IMG/VR virus record: IMGVR_UViG_3300035145_001599
Location: 1-36,099 of that record
From: a virus
DNA length: 36,099 nucleotides
Reading direction: 5' to 3' (one strand)
The position numbers and the translations under genes are program-made. Shown here one piece after another: positions 24,514 to 31,941 of this stretch (position 1 is the stretch's first letter; each line of letters opens with the position of its first letter). The notes beneath the pieces are model-generated. The model worked only from the letters and a program-made list of their open reading frames with translations. It was not told the origin of the DNA and ran no database searches.

Positions 24514-24905
24514 TACTTTTTAGCAATATTTTTCTTGACTTCGTCCTCTGGTTTATAAACTTCTCCTAAAATCCAACTTGTTACAAAGCCAGACAAAGAG
24601 ACAAAATAGACTGTCAAATCATTTAAGTTTTGATTGTACCACATGGTTAATCCGCCAGCAAGAGCCCACAACAGCGTTACTATGTATATCATAGCCTCTC
24701 TTCTTGAAGTTGGACCTTTTTTAAAAACACTAGTTTTAACTGAAGGTTTTTTAGTCTCTGACCAAACATAAACACCAACATAAGCTGTCAGTGAACCAAA
24801 ATAAACAGAAAGCTCAGATAAAGTTGTTTCTCTAAAAGCTCCTAAAGCTCCTAATATAACCCAAAGAGCAACTACTAAATAAACAAGACCTTCGCGTTTT
24901 CCCAT
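24513..24905 (-). CDS. four-helix membrane protein with internal duplication, holin candidate
   Basis: The 130-residue protein consists of two homologous halves. Residues about 3-55 (REGLVYLVVALWVILGALG...LSVYFGSLTAYVGVYVWSE) and about 68-118 (REAMIYIVTLLWALAGGLT...LTVYFVSLSGFVTSWILGE) each have two hydrophobic helices. A basic linker separates them and the tail is Lys-rich. Small size, several helices and a charged C-terminus fit a holin or another inner-membrane phage protein, but no lysis partner is next to it. It shares one base with the downstream neck-like gene (TAATG) and has a GATATATA element upstream, so it is made late with the structural proteins. Confidence 0.65.
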   Translation of the reverse strand: MGKREGLVYLVVALWVILGALGAFRETTLSELSVYFGSLTAYVGVYVWSETKKPSVKTSVFKKGPTSRREAMIYIVTLLWALAGGLTMWYNQNLNDLTVYFVSLSGFVTSWILGEVYKPEDEVKKNIAKK

Positions 24906-24922
24906 AGTGTTCGACTTTCTTT

Positions 24923-24930
24923 TATATATC
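24923..24930 (-). promoter_or_regulatory. late-promoter-like element AGATATATA (membrane protein/neck operon)
   Basis: The minus strand reads AAGATATATAAAAG, 17 bases before the 130-residue gene, in the 25-base gap after the preceding gene. Confidence 0.5.
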
Positions 24931-25572
24931 TTAGTCGAAATCAGTCACTAATAGCAATTCAGGGTTATCTGTGTGATATTGATCTATTTCTGCTAAAATA
25001 GCATTAACAGGAGTTGCGATTTCGCTAGAATTATTTTTAGCCAAAAGAATATCAAGCTTAGTCATTAAATCCTCAACCTTAATAATCGTGAATTGTTGAT
25101 TAGGCTTTAATATATTTGCCTTATACAATATAGTATTAATTAAGGGTAATTGAGCTGGGTTAAAGATATCAAACATTCTTAATGTACCTCTAACAACTTT
25201 GACCGAATACTTGATCGTCTTCATATCATCTATGTCAACGACACGATTATAAGCTACGTTAGAATTAAGTGTAAACTTAACCCATCTTAATCCTAAAAGA
25301 TCTTCCAGCATTTTCCATAAGAAATACACAGACGTTGCCTCCTTATGGACTATAGAACTGTGTAGAGATTCAACTCTATTAATCTCTTTTCTAAAATAAG
25401 CTAATAAAAGCTCTTTAAGCGAATCACTAGAAACCAAAATAGAATGCTTACTCAATTTTTTATGAGCTTCGCTATTCTTAAGTATAGCCCAAATACGATT
25501 ATCTACTGAATTGTATCGATATAGAGTAATATCTACAACCTCAGCGAAAGTATCTTTATTTTCCGTAAACAT
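24931..25572 (-). CDS. protein of unknown function (213 residues)
   Basis: I do not recognise this protein. It is soluble and mostly helical, with a hydrophobic stretch TSVYFLWKMLEDLLGLRWVKF (split near residues 80-100) and a strand-helix region toward the end (QFTIIKVEDLMTKLDILLAKN). There is no signal peptide or membrane anchor. It overlaps the gp62-like gene by 17 nt and is therefore coupled to it and probably belongs with the replication genes, not the late membrane/neck operon that starts after it. Confidence 0.65.
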   Translation of the reverse strand: MFTENKDTFAEVVDITLYRYNSVDNRIWAILKNSEAHKKLSKHSILVSSDSLKELLLAYFRKEINRVESLHSSIVHKEATSVYFLWKMLEDLLGLRWVKFTLNSNVAYNRVVDIDDMKTIKYSVKVVRGTLRMFDIFNPAQLPLINTILYKANILKPNQQFTIIKVEDLMTKLDILLAKNNSSEIATPVNAILAEIDQYHTDNPELLLVTDFD

Positions 25573-25984
25573 TGATTTGCTCCTCTATCTTTTTAAGATC
25601 GGAGTAAAGCTCGTCCTTTGCAAATATAATCAATTCTTGATATTCGCGCTTTCCTATTTCGTTTTTGTCTAAATAGAGTTGAACTGCTTCTTCCGATGGA
25701 ATATATTTATCAGGCTTCTGTTTAGCCGCCTTTTTTGTTTTAGTGTAAAACCAACCAGGAACTGATTTGAATCGACTAGCAACCATAGACCAGCAATCAA
25801 CGACTGATGCACCATTAATGCCATTAACGTTAAATTCATTAGCGTTAGCTGGATATTTAATGGCAAAGAAACGATTAATCATAAAGTGATGGCGCTTCTT
25901 ACTATGTTGCTTAAGTTTATTATAATCGGCTCGCTTCGTAAACATAATTTTTACGAAGTCAAAAAGTTTAGTTTCGTCTAGCAT
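25556..25984 (-). CDS. possible small clamp-loader subunit (T4 gp62-like)
   Basis: The 142-residue protein begins LFDFVKIMFTKRADYNKL and has a motif FMINRFFAIKYPANANEFNV followed by W...FKSVPGWFYTKT. This layout resembles the FIVNR...FP...N...KRFSKW region of phage gp62 proteins. A C-terminal helical part (YLDKNEIGKREYQELIIFAKDEL) matches the remainder in length. gp62 completes the gp44/gp62 complex that loads the sliding clamp. The nearby gp44 (two genes upstream) supports this. The similarity is by eye and weak, so an unrelated replication protein is possible. Its ATG overlaps the stop of the 49-residue gene by one base. Confidence 0.45.
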   Translation of the reverse strand: MLDETKLFDFVKIMFTKRADYNKLKQHSKKRHHFMINRFFAIKYPANANEFNVNGINGASVVDCWSMVASRFKSVPGWFYTKTKKAAKQKPDKYIPSEEAVQLYLDKNEIGKREYQELIIFAKDELYSDLKKIEEQINVYGK

Positions 25985-26133
25985 TATTTAACCCATTCAT
26001 GATATGCAAACGCATATGCATCTACCTCGTTAAGTTGAGGATTATCTTGCATCATTTTATGAGCCCAAACTTTAACTTCAGTTTGAAGACCATACGCTGA
26101 TGCTTCTTTTAAAATAAGCTCTACTGTTTCCAT
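25984..26133 (-). CDS. tiny protein, 49 residues
   Basis: The product starts METVELILKEASAYGLQTEV and ends NEVDAYAFAYHEWVK, with an amphipathic helix throughout. It fits exactly between the RNase H gene (10-nt gap) and the gp62-like gene (one-base overlap, TAATG), leaving no empty space, which is good support for a translated gene. No family is recognised. Confidence 0.65.
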   Translation of the reverse strand: METVELILKEASAYGLQTEVKVWAHKMMQDNPQLNEVDAYAFAYHEWVK

Positions 26134-26143
26134 ATCTTTATAC

Positions 26144-27412
26144 TTAGAATAAGTCACTTAGTTTTCTAGTTTTAGGATTAGTTTCTATCTCTTTTTTACC
26201 TTCAACTTTCTTAATAGGCTCTTCAGGAATTTCCATATTTGCAAATGGATCAACTGAAGCTGGAGTTGAGCTACCCTTTAACCAATCAGTGCCTTCGAGA
26301 ATTTTATCTTTGTCAAGTAAGACCTCAATGTTATCAACAGCGCCTTCCCATTCTCTATCGATAGTTTCATAAATAGCACTTTGAATAGCATCTGGAATAG
26401 TTTTAGTATGAAGTAACATAAGCGAGATATTACTGTTTAGATTTGCTTGAATCAAAGCCAAATTACTGTGGCCAACTACACGATAGATGATATCACATAT
26501 AGATTGCTTGGCCTCTTTAGAAAAGAGATAATCAATCTTAAAATCTTTATGCTCCTTTAAGAATTGATCAATAATCTTATTAGCTGTTTTATCAGTAATA
26601 GAATAATTACGAAGTTTACCGTTTTTCATCTCCTTTTGCCATGTAACAACCGAAGGAATATTATCTGACTTATCACCTACTAAAATCTTATTCAATATAA
26701 ACAAGTCGCAATCAACTTCAGTAATTTCGACCTTATTGTCTTTGACCCATTGCAAAATATCGCCTTGATAACGATCGCGCATCATATGCTGACCGCCCAT
26801 ATTAAAGAGCATATCGTCATTTGATAGATCAGAAGAGGCAGATGCTTCCATGGATTGAGTAAAGCCTTCATATGCATATAAACTTTTTCTAGTGTTATAA
26901 TACCATATAGTGTGAGCATCGTTGGCCTCAGAATAGTTGACCAACTGAATTAAGTCACGATCACCAGTCCAAACGATACATGATTTACCTCGACCATTAA
27001 GCATTGTAGACCAACCAAAGAGTACATCGTCAGCTTCAGCACCTTGAGTCTGATGGATTGTAACGCCCTTAGTCTTTAGGATCTCTTGGAACTGCTCGTA
27101 AGTGCTATAGACTGCATTCCAATCTACATCGGACGATTGCTTTCTAGTACCTTTATAATCACTCTCGGGATATAGATCTTTACGCCATGATTTAGCATCA
27201 ACTGCGATGACAACGTCATCAACAAAAGCATTAAGCTTTCGCATTTCAGATGCAAAGTCAATACATAGCTTTCGCATAAATTGACCACGAGTCTTATCAT
27301 CTCCTAAGAGTTTACCTGATTTTGGTTTAGGCATCACAAAGAGCCTGCTAAAGACGAAGTAGTTTCCGTCTATCAATAGAGTATGTTTTCCCACCTTCAT
27401 TTCTTCTTTCAT
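26144..27412 (-). CDS. rnh: FEN-family 5'-3' exonuclease / RNase H (T4 Rnh-like)
   Basis: The 422-residue protein has the acidic metal-site motifs of the FEN/5'-nuclease family: LIDGNYF (D15), AVDAK (D72), GAEADDVL (E126, D128, D129), TGDRDLIQL (D151, D153), and the helix-hairpin region LVGDKSDNIPSV (about 245-255). It removes RNA primers and adjacent DNA from Okazaki fragments. It is longer than T4 Rnh (305), with an extended C-terminal region ending KTRKLSDLF, which looks like a clamp-binding peptide. A second ATG at residue 5 is an alternative start. It follows gp44 with a 48-base gap. Confidence 0.92.
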   Translation of the reverse strand: MKEEMKVGKHTLLIDGNYFVFSRLFVMPKPKSGKLLGDDKTRGQFMRKLCIDFASEMRKLNAFVDDVVIAVDAKSWRKDLYPESDYKGTRKQSSDVDWNAVYSTYEQFQEILKTKGVTIHQTQGAEADDVLFGWSTMLNGRGKSCIVWTGDRDLIQLVNYSEANDAHTIWYYNTRKSLYAYEGFTQSMEASASSDLSNDDMLFNMGGQHMMRDRYQGDILQWVKDNKVEITEVDCDLFILNKILVGDKSDNIPSVVTWQKEMKNGKLRNYSITDKTANKIIDQFLKEHKDFKIDYLFSKEAKQSICDIIYRVVGHSNLALIQANLNSNISLMLLHTKTIPDAIQSAIYETIDREWEGAVDNIEVLLDKDKILEGTDWLKGSSTPASVDPFANMEIPEEPIKKVEGKKEIETNPKTRKLSDLF

Positions 27413-27460
27413 TTAAATATAACGAATTCAAGGTTAACTTGAAAGCATTTTAACATTTTT

Positions 27461-28417
27461 TTACGAGCGAATTATCGTTTGTATATCATAGACGCAACTC
27501 AACATCGTAATTACCGGGTCTATCACGTCAACTCGCTGAGCTTGGTGCTTGGCAACTGAGATAATAACCCGTGGAATATGCTTATTGCTTTGCGCCTGTT
27601 CCTGGTTTATGTATTCAATAAACTCTTCGCCAAGTGATTGAAGAACGTCATCAACTCGATTAGCATAGTTACCAACTAGTGTTTGATAATTTTTAGCTGG
27701 ATCAGTTTCGTTGAATATCAACTCGAACACATCCTTAAAGACAGAATTGAATCGTTTAACATCATCGACCGCAATCGTAGTAGTTCCTTGAGTCTTAAAC
27801 CCCTGCAACTTATTAAGAGTGCTTCTAAGATCTGGAAAGTTTCTACGAACAAACTCTACCAAAGCATCTTTTTCGATGGTCAAACCTTCTTCCTTACAGA
27901 TGTGATAAACTCTCTTGATATACTTCTTTGTCAATTCAGACTCTTCTTGCTTGTCGAAGTCAAAGTTAATAACCTCGAATCGACTTAAGACAGGATCTGG
28001 AATCTTATTGATGTAGTTACAAGTAGCAATGAATCTGCTATTAGAAGCAAACTGCTCCATAGTAGCACGCAAAGCCTTAAAGAACTGGTCAGAAACGCCA
28101 TCGACCTCATCGAGAATCACGACCTTAAAAGCGCCAGGTGCATCCATAATAGAGACAGTAGAGCAAAAGTCAATAATCCTTGTACGAATAACATCAACAG
28201 ATGTATCAGTTGAGGCATTAATGTAAAGATAAGGCAAGTTAAATTGATTAACAACAGCTTTAGCAGTTGAAGTCTTGCCAGTACCAGGCGAACCTGCAAA
28301 AAGCATATTTTGAACTAGGCCATCTTTAAACTTGGTCATAACTCGATCTGGCAAAATAAGATCGTCTAGATTTTTAGGTCGGTACTTTTCTGTAAAGAGC
28401 TGATTGATCGATTGCAT
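27461..28417 (-). CDS. 44: sliding-clamp loader ATPase (T4 gp44-like)
   Basis: The 318-residue protein (T4 gp44 is 319) is an AAA+ clamp loader. It starts FTEKYRPKNLDDLILP, then has Walker A GSPGTGKT (42-49), Walker B ILDEVD (101-106), sensor 1 TCN (132-134) and the SRF arginine-finger motif (145-147). The helical lid and collar regions follow. It forms the ATPase part of the complex that opens and loads the gp45 clamp onto primer ends. The gene is the first of a replication group (44, rnh, tiny gene, 62-like, unknown) placed between head and tail genes. CATATAAC lies 16 bases before its start. Confidence 0.95.
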   Translation of the reverse strand: MQSINQLFTEKYRPKNLDDLILPDRVMTKFKDGLVQNMLFAGSPGTGKTSTAKAVVNQFNLPYLYINASTDTSVDVIRTRIIDFCSTVSIMDAPGAFKVVILDEVDGVSDQFFKALRATMEQFASNSRFIATCNYINKIPDPVLSRFEVINFDFDKQEESELTKKYIKRVYHICKEEGLTIEKDALVEFVRRNFPDLRSTLNKLQGFKTQGTTTIAVDDVKRFNSVFKDVFELIFNETDPAKNYQTLVGNYANRVDDVLQSLGEEFIEYINQEQAQSNKHIPRVIISVAKHQAQRVDVIDPVITMLSCVYDIQTIIRS

Positions 28418-28433
28418 ATTTATAGCTTTGTAA

Positions 28434-28441
28434 GTTATATG
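28434..28441 (-). promoter_or_regulatory. candidate promoter element CATATAAC before gp44
   Basis: The minus strand reads GCATATAACTT, 16 bases before the gp44 start. The same octamer occurs before gp23 (31933-31940), and neither gene has the GATATATA element. It may be a second promoter class; two copies are weak evidence. Confidence 0.25.
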
Positions 28442-28477
28442 CTTAAGGGCATAAATTGTTTATATGATAGATATTAT

Positions 28478-28987
28478 ATGATAGATTGGAGAAGGATTAA
28501 GATAGAAAGGACAAATGGACCTTACCCAAAAAATCGTTACGGAGTTATACTAAGAAATCTGCTAAAGGTTCATAGAAAGTTTCTCGTAGAACATCGTCAC
28601 ATTAAACGATGGGCTAAAAGCGATCAGTTTATAGAGTGTGCCATAAAGATGCAAAAACCAGGTCAGCGCGATGCGGCCTCAATTAGGCTTTACTATGACT
28701 GGGAAAACGAGAAGCCGGTTAGCTTAGAAGAGTTTAAGGAAGTGACCAACTACATAGATTGGCAATGCGCTATAAGCCTAAGACCCATCAAAGCCAAGTT
28801 TATGAATTTTGATTTGGAAAACTTTGTCCATCCAGAATATCACGATACTTTAAATGCCCCGATGGTGGACAGCCGTATACTTAAAAGTTCGATTGAGTTT
28901 CGTAAAAAATGTAAAGCTTTTCTCTTAGAAGAAAGACAAAACTTTTTAGATGTAGTTAAAAAGGGCTCTAAAAAGAAGTTAGATTAA
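28478..28987 (+). CDS. lone plus-strand gene of unknown function (169 residues)
   Basis: I chose the ATG at 28478 (MIDWRRIKIERTNGPYPKNR). An upstream in-frame ATG at 28412 would add 22 unlikely residues and overlap the gp44 start. The product is soluble and basic, with a helical region (ILRNLLKVHRKFLVEHRHIKRW), an Arg-rich middle and a Lys-rich end (KKGSKKKLD). I do not recognise a family. It diverges from gp44 and converges on the gene at 28979-30295, whose end it overlaps by 9 bases. It is the only convincing plus-strand gene here, so it needs a promoter of its own in the 60-base gap before gp44. Composition and length support a real gene. Confidence 0.7.
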   Translation: MIDWRRIKIERTNGPYPKNRYGVILRNLLKVHRKFLVEHRHIKRWAKSDQFIECAIKMQKPGQRDAASIRLYYDWENEKPVSLEEFKEVTNYIDWQCAISLRPIKAKFMNFDLENFVHPEYHDTLNAPMVDSRILKSSIEFRKKCKAFLLEERQNFLDVVKKGSKKKLD

Positions 28988-30295
28988 TCTTCTAAACTTT
29001 TCGCTTACACTAAAATCATTAATATACTTAAGCGTATTTATTGACTCTTTGGGTTTATCTTCTTCCTCTTCGTCTTCTTCCTTAGGTTCATCTTTAGTCG
29101 ACTCAGCATCACTATCCTTGGGCTCAACCGGTTCCGTAGTAGTTGTTGTTTCTGGCTCAGCAGGCTCATCTTCCTTGGGTTCAGCTGGCTCTGTAGTAGT
29201 TGTTGTTTCGGGCTCAGCAGGCTCATCTTCCTTGGGTTCAGCTGGCTCTGTAGTAGTTGTTGTTTCGGGCTCAGCAGGCTCATCTTTAGCCGGTTCTTTA
29301 TCTCCATCTTCTCCTTTAGGTTCTTCTTTAGGCTCTTCTTTCTCAGGCTCGCTAGAATTATCTTTATCACCCGTTGGCTCTTCACCCTTAAGTTTAGCTA
29401 TTTGATCTTGATATCCTTTAATTTGTCCTTCTAAAGATTCTATCTGAGACTTATCTTCTTCTTTCTCTGGGTCAAGCTTAGCTTTTTGTTCCTCAGCTTG
29501 CTTTTTCATCGTTTCTAGATTCTCAATTTGCTTAGTATCTGGCGTATTTTTAGCCTTTTCTTCAGCATCTGCTACCTTCTTTTCTGCTTTTGCAACTTGA
29601 GTATCTATGCTCTTTTTAGCATTGGCCAACATTTCTTCCATTTTGACTTTCTCAGCATCTGATAAATTTCCTGACAATTTAATCTCGGCAACTTTAACTC
29701 TTGATTCTGCTCTTAGTAAAGCCAATAATTCCCCATTATCTGGAAATGCCTCTTCTAAAGTTTTTTCAACTTCAGCTGCATCGTCTAATAATTTTTGCTT
29801 TTTTTCTTTAAAAGCATCAATTTGTTGCTTTAACTTTTCTTTCTTTTTTGGATCCTCAATAGAACTTAAATCAATTTGAGAAAGCTTAACGTCCATTTGA
29901 GCCGCAGTCACTTTAGACTTATGTGCAGGTTCATAAAGGCCTTTAATCTTTTTCTTTTTCTTTACCTTTTTAATATAGGCAACTAGCGCTACAACTCCAA
30001 TAAGAGCTCCACCTGCAACAAGCATTGGTATAGCAGAAATATCAGAAGCTAAGACTTGGTCAACTGGGTTGTTCTCATTTAATACATCTTCAGAAACTGG
30101 CTCACTTGATGTAGATGAAGAATCTCCTAAACCATTAACAAGATCATTAAGACCTGAAATAATATTATCTACGTCGGCCTTAATAGAAGCAATTGGATTA
30201 TCTACAGTTTCTGGTTTAACATCGACTTTAGTCTCTAACTTTCTTTCCTGGAAAGTCTCGAATAAATCTAACTTATGTTTAAGTCTAATAGCCAT
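28979..30295 (-). CDS. membrane-anchored coiled-coil protein with acidic Pro/Glu/Thr repeats
   Basis: The 438-residue protein starts MAIRLKHKLDLFETFQERKL. It has a disordered N-terminal region, one hydrophobic helix (IPMLVAGGALIGVVALVAYI, about 89-108) followed by a Lys-rich stop-transfer run, a long coiled coil (about 125-305), and an acidic low-complexity tail with three 19-residue repeats (DEPAEPETTTTT-EPAEPKE) before a short amphipathic end. No family is recognised. It follows gp23 in the late region with its own GATATATA element, so it is probably a late or virion-linked protein. The LFE-x-F at the start recalls the head protein at 33952-34302. The plus-strand frame over the repeats is a low-complexity shadow. 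Confidence 0.7.
   Translation of the reverse strand: MAIRLKHKLDLFETFQERKLETKVDVKPETVDNPIASIKADVDNIISGLNDLVNGLGDSSSTSSEPVSEDVLNENNPVDQVLASDISAIPMLVAGGALIGVVALVAYIKKVKKKKKIKGLYEPAHKSKVTAAQMDVKLSQIDLSSIEDPKKKEKLKQQIDAFKEKKQKLLDDAAEVEKTLEEAFPDNGELLALLRAESRVKVAEIKLSGNLSDAEKVKMEEMLANAKKSIDTQVAKAEKKVADAEEKAKNTPDTKQIENLETMKKQAEEQKAKLDPEKEEDKSQIESLEGQIKGYQDQIAKLKGEEPTGDKDNSSEPEKEEPKEEPKGEDGDKEPAKDEPAEPETTTTTEPAEPKEDEPAEPETTTTTEPAEPKEDEPAEPETTTTTEPVEPKDSDAESTKDEPKEEDEEEEDKPKESINTLKYINDFSVSEKFRRLI
29114..29284 (-). repeat. three tandem 57-bp repeats in the acidic protein
   Basis: A unit with GTAGTAGTTGTTG recurs at 29136, 29193 and 29250, exactly 57 bases apart (19 codons). The copies are nearly identical in DNA, so the array is young or kept uniform. 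Confidence 0.95.
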
Positions 30296-30316
30296 TTAAA
30301 TTAATTTTACTTTTTG

Positions 30317-30324
30317 TATATATC
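30317..30324 (-). promoter_or_regulatory. late-promoter-like element AGATATATA
   Basis: The minus strand reads TAGATATATACAAAAAG, 21 bases before the start of the coiled-coil membrane protein and 20 bases after the capsid terminator. The downstream ACAAAAAG matches the site before gp18. Confidence 0.5.
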
Positions 30325-30344
30325 TAGAAATTATGGGACAAAAA

Positions 30345-30368
30345 GAAAGCCCGCAATTGCGGGCTTTC
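30345..30368 (-). terminator. rho-independent terminator after the major capsid gene
   Basis: A perfect 24-base palindrome (GAAAGCCCGC-AATT-GCGGGCTTTC) begins 31 bases after the gp23 stop. It is followed on the minus strand by a T-rich run (TTTTTG). Confidence 0.92.
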
Positions 30369-30399
30369 CTTATAATGTATTGAATTCTAATCTTTAAGA

Positions 30400-31851
30400 T
30401 TATAGCTCGATGTTAGAAACATTAAACTTTTGGTACTGAGTGCCAGGGTGGAAACCAGCCTCAACCAATGCGTAGCGAGACTTAACTGCTACCTTTGGTG
30501 CCATAGTACCTTCAGCAATAGTTTGTACTGATTCAGCCATTAGGTAAGGCATGAATACTAGACCAGGACCATTACCGTCACCCTTTCTACCAACTAGAAT
30601 TTCGTGTACGCTGTTATTACCGTCGAATGGCAATAGAGGATCAGTGTAAACATTGATACCTGCAACAGATCCAACTGGGTAGATTGCACCTGCAACCTGG
30701 TTGAATGTGTTAGCCATTGGGTTTGGTACGAAACCTGCAACTCCTTGCATAGCTGAAGCAACTTTAGCGTCAACAACTGCGAAGTTACCAGCGCCTCTTC
30801 TACCTCTGTTAGCAATTAAGTTAGCAGCTGCTAGAATGTTAGTTAGGATTCTTCTGTGAGATTCACCTCTAGTTTCACCACCGTAAGCTGGTGCCAAAGT
30901 AGGATCTAGATCAACAGCACTAATACCAGTTTCAGCAAGTGCTCTCATTGCTCTTAGGATGTGAGCATTGATAGACTGAGTTAACTCGTTAGTTAGAACT
31001 GACTCAACCTGAGCAACAGCGTCAACGCCGAATTGCTTCAAGTCTTGAACCTGCTCACGAGTAACAGCAGCTGCAACTTGGAAAGTTTCAGCAGCAACTG
31101 ACTTGCTGAATAGGCTCATGCCCATTAGTCTGTCAGCTGTTGATTCGCCGTCTTCTCTTGAGTAAGGTGAACCATCAGTGTTACCAGAGAAACCTGGGAT
31201 GTGATCGTCAAGAGCCTTAACCAATTCAACATCAAGATCTGTTGTAGTAGAAGAAGCAGCAACCGCTAAGTCAGCTGCAACATTAGCTTCTACTAAATCT
31301 CCAATAACTCTAAAGATAGACTTACCGTCGATTCTAGATGCTGCTACGAATTCGTAACCTGCTGAAGTACCAGCAGTAGGAGCACCATTAGTTAAGTTTA
31401 GGTCTGAAGTACCTGCCGCAGCTTCAGCAGCCTTAACATATGTTGGAGCTTCTGCGTTATCTAGTCTACCACCTGCGTAAGTGAAGTCTAGGTAAGACAA
31501 TAGACCCATAGGACCAGCCATTGGTACAACAGGTACCAAGTCTAGACCGATAGTCTGAGCTGCAACTTGCATTGCCAATGGCAATAGAGTTGGAGCCTTA
31601 TCTCCTGAACCAGTGTCTCCTCCTGCAGCACCCTGTGAAACAGTTGCTGGGAAAGATACTCCGCCCATACCCGTTAGGTTCATTGGACCAGGGTTGTTTG
31701 ATAAGGACATGATGTTTGCGTCCTCATATAGCTTGTGATTGTGGCAGTATTCGCTCATCCAAGCCAATTTGTTAGAATCAGTGATACCAGTAGCCTCCTC
31801 GATAATTGGAGCCCAAGTATTTCTGATTTCCGCTTCATTAATTCTTTGCAT
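30400..31851 (-). CDS. 23: major capsid protein (T4 gp23-like)
   Basis: The 483-residue protein (T4 gp23 is 521) has a charged N-terminal leader (MQRINEAEIRNTWAPIIEEAT) like the gp23 prohead leader. The HK97-fold body follows, with LAMQVAAQTIGLDLVPVVPM, AVTREQVQDLKQFGVDAVAQVESVLTNELTQSINAHIL, a GRRGAGNF segment and VAVKSRYALVEAGFHPG near the end. It forms the hexamers of the shell and in T4 is trimmed by gp21. Composition is richer in GC than its neighbours, common for highly expressed capsid genes. It has its own leader and a strong terminator, so it can be transcribed alone at high level. Confidence 0.96.
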   Translation of the reverse strand: MQRINEAEIRNTWAPIIEEATGITDSNKLAWMSEYCHNHKLYEDANIMSLSNNPGPMNLTGMGGVSFPATVSQGAAGGDTGSGDKAPTLLPLAMQVAAQTIGLDLVPVVPMAGPMGLLSYLDFTYAGGRLDNAEAPTYVKAAEAAAGTSDLNLTNGAPTAGTSAGYEFVAASRIDGKSIFRVIGDLVEANVAADLAVAASSTTTDLDVELVKALDDHIPGFSGNTDGSPYSREDGESTADRLMGMSLFSKSVAAETFQVAAAVTREQVQDLKQFGVDAVAQVESVLTNELTQSINAHILRAMRALAETGISAVDLDPTLAPAYGGETRGESHRRILTNILAAANLIANRGRRGAGNFAVVDAKVASAMQGVAGFVPNPMANTFNQVAGAIYPVGSVAGINVYTDPLLPFDGNNSVHEILVGRKGDGNGPGLVFMPYLMAESVQTIAEGTMAPKVAVKSRYALVEAGFHPGTQYQKFNVSNIEL

Positions 31852-31932
31852 AATTAAATTTTTTATTTTTTTGCGGTTTGTTTAAATTCGACATTTACTT
31901 GGGCTTTCTGCTTCTGTCGCCCTATCGTCGAT

Positions 31933-31940
31933 GTTATATG
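31933..31940 (-). promoter_or_regulatory. candidate promoter element in the gp23 leader
   Basis: The 90-base gap before gp23 lacks GATATATA. It holds CATATAAC just after the upstream stop, a small ATCG-A-CGAT hairpin, and a GGGC/GCCC hairpin further on, followed by an A/T-rich start context. The same octamer precedes gp44. A long structured leader could regulate or stabilise the capsid mRNA; this is inference. Confidence 0.25.
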
Positions 31941-31941
31941 A

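Noticed and set aside
28415-28424. TATAAATA directly before the gp44 ATG as a T4-type late promoter.
   Set aside because: It abuts and overlaps the start codon, leaving no room for a transcript start and leader, and gp44 is normally an early gene.
28412-28477. The longer start (28412) of the plus-strand gene.
   Set aside because: The extra 22 residues are atypical and would be encoded over the gp44 start region. The ATG at 28478 opens the protein-like sequence.
29049-29405. A long plus-strand frame rich in Ser, Gly and Val over the acidic repeat gene.
   Set aside because: It is the antisense reading of GAA/CCT/ACA-type codons in low-complexity DNA. It has no start context, and the minus-strand gene accounts for the sequence.
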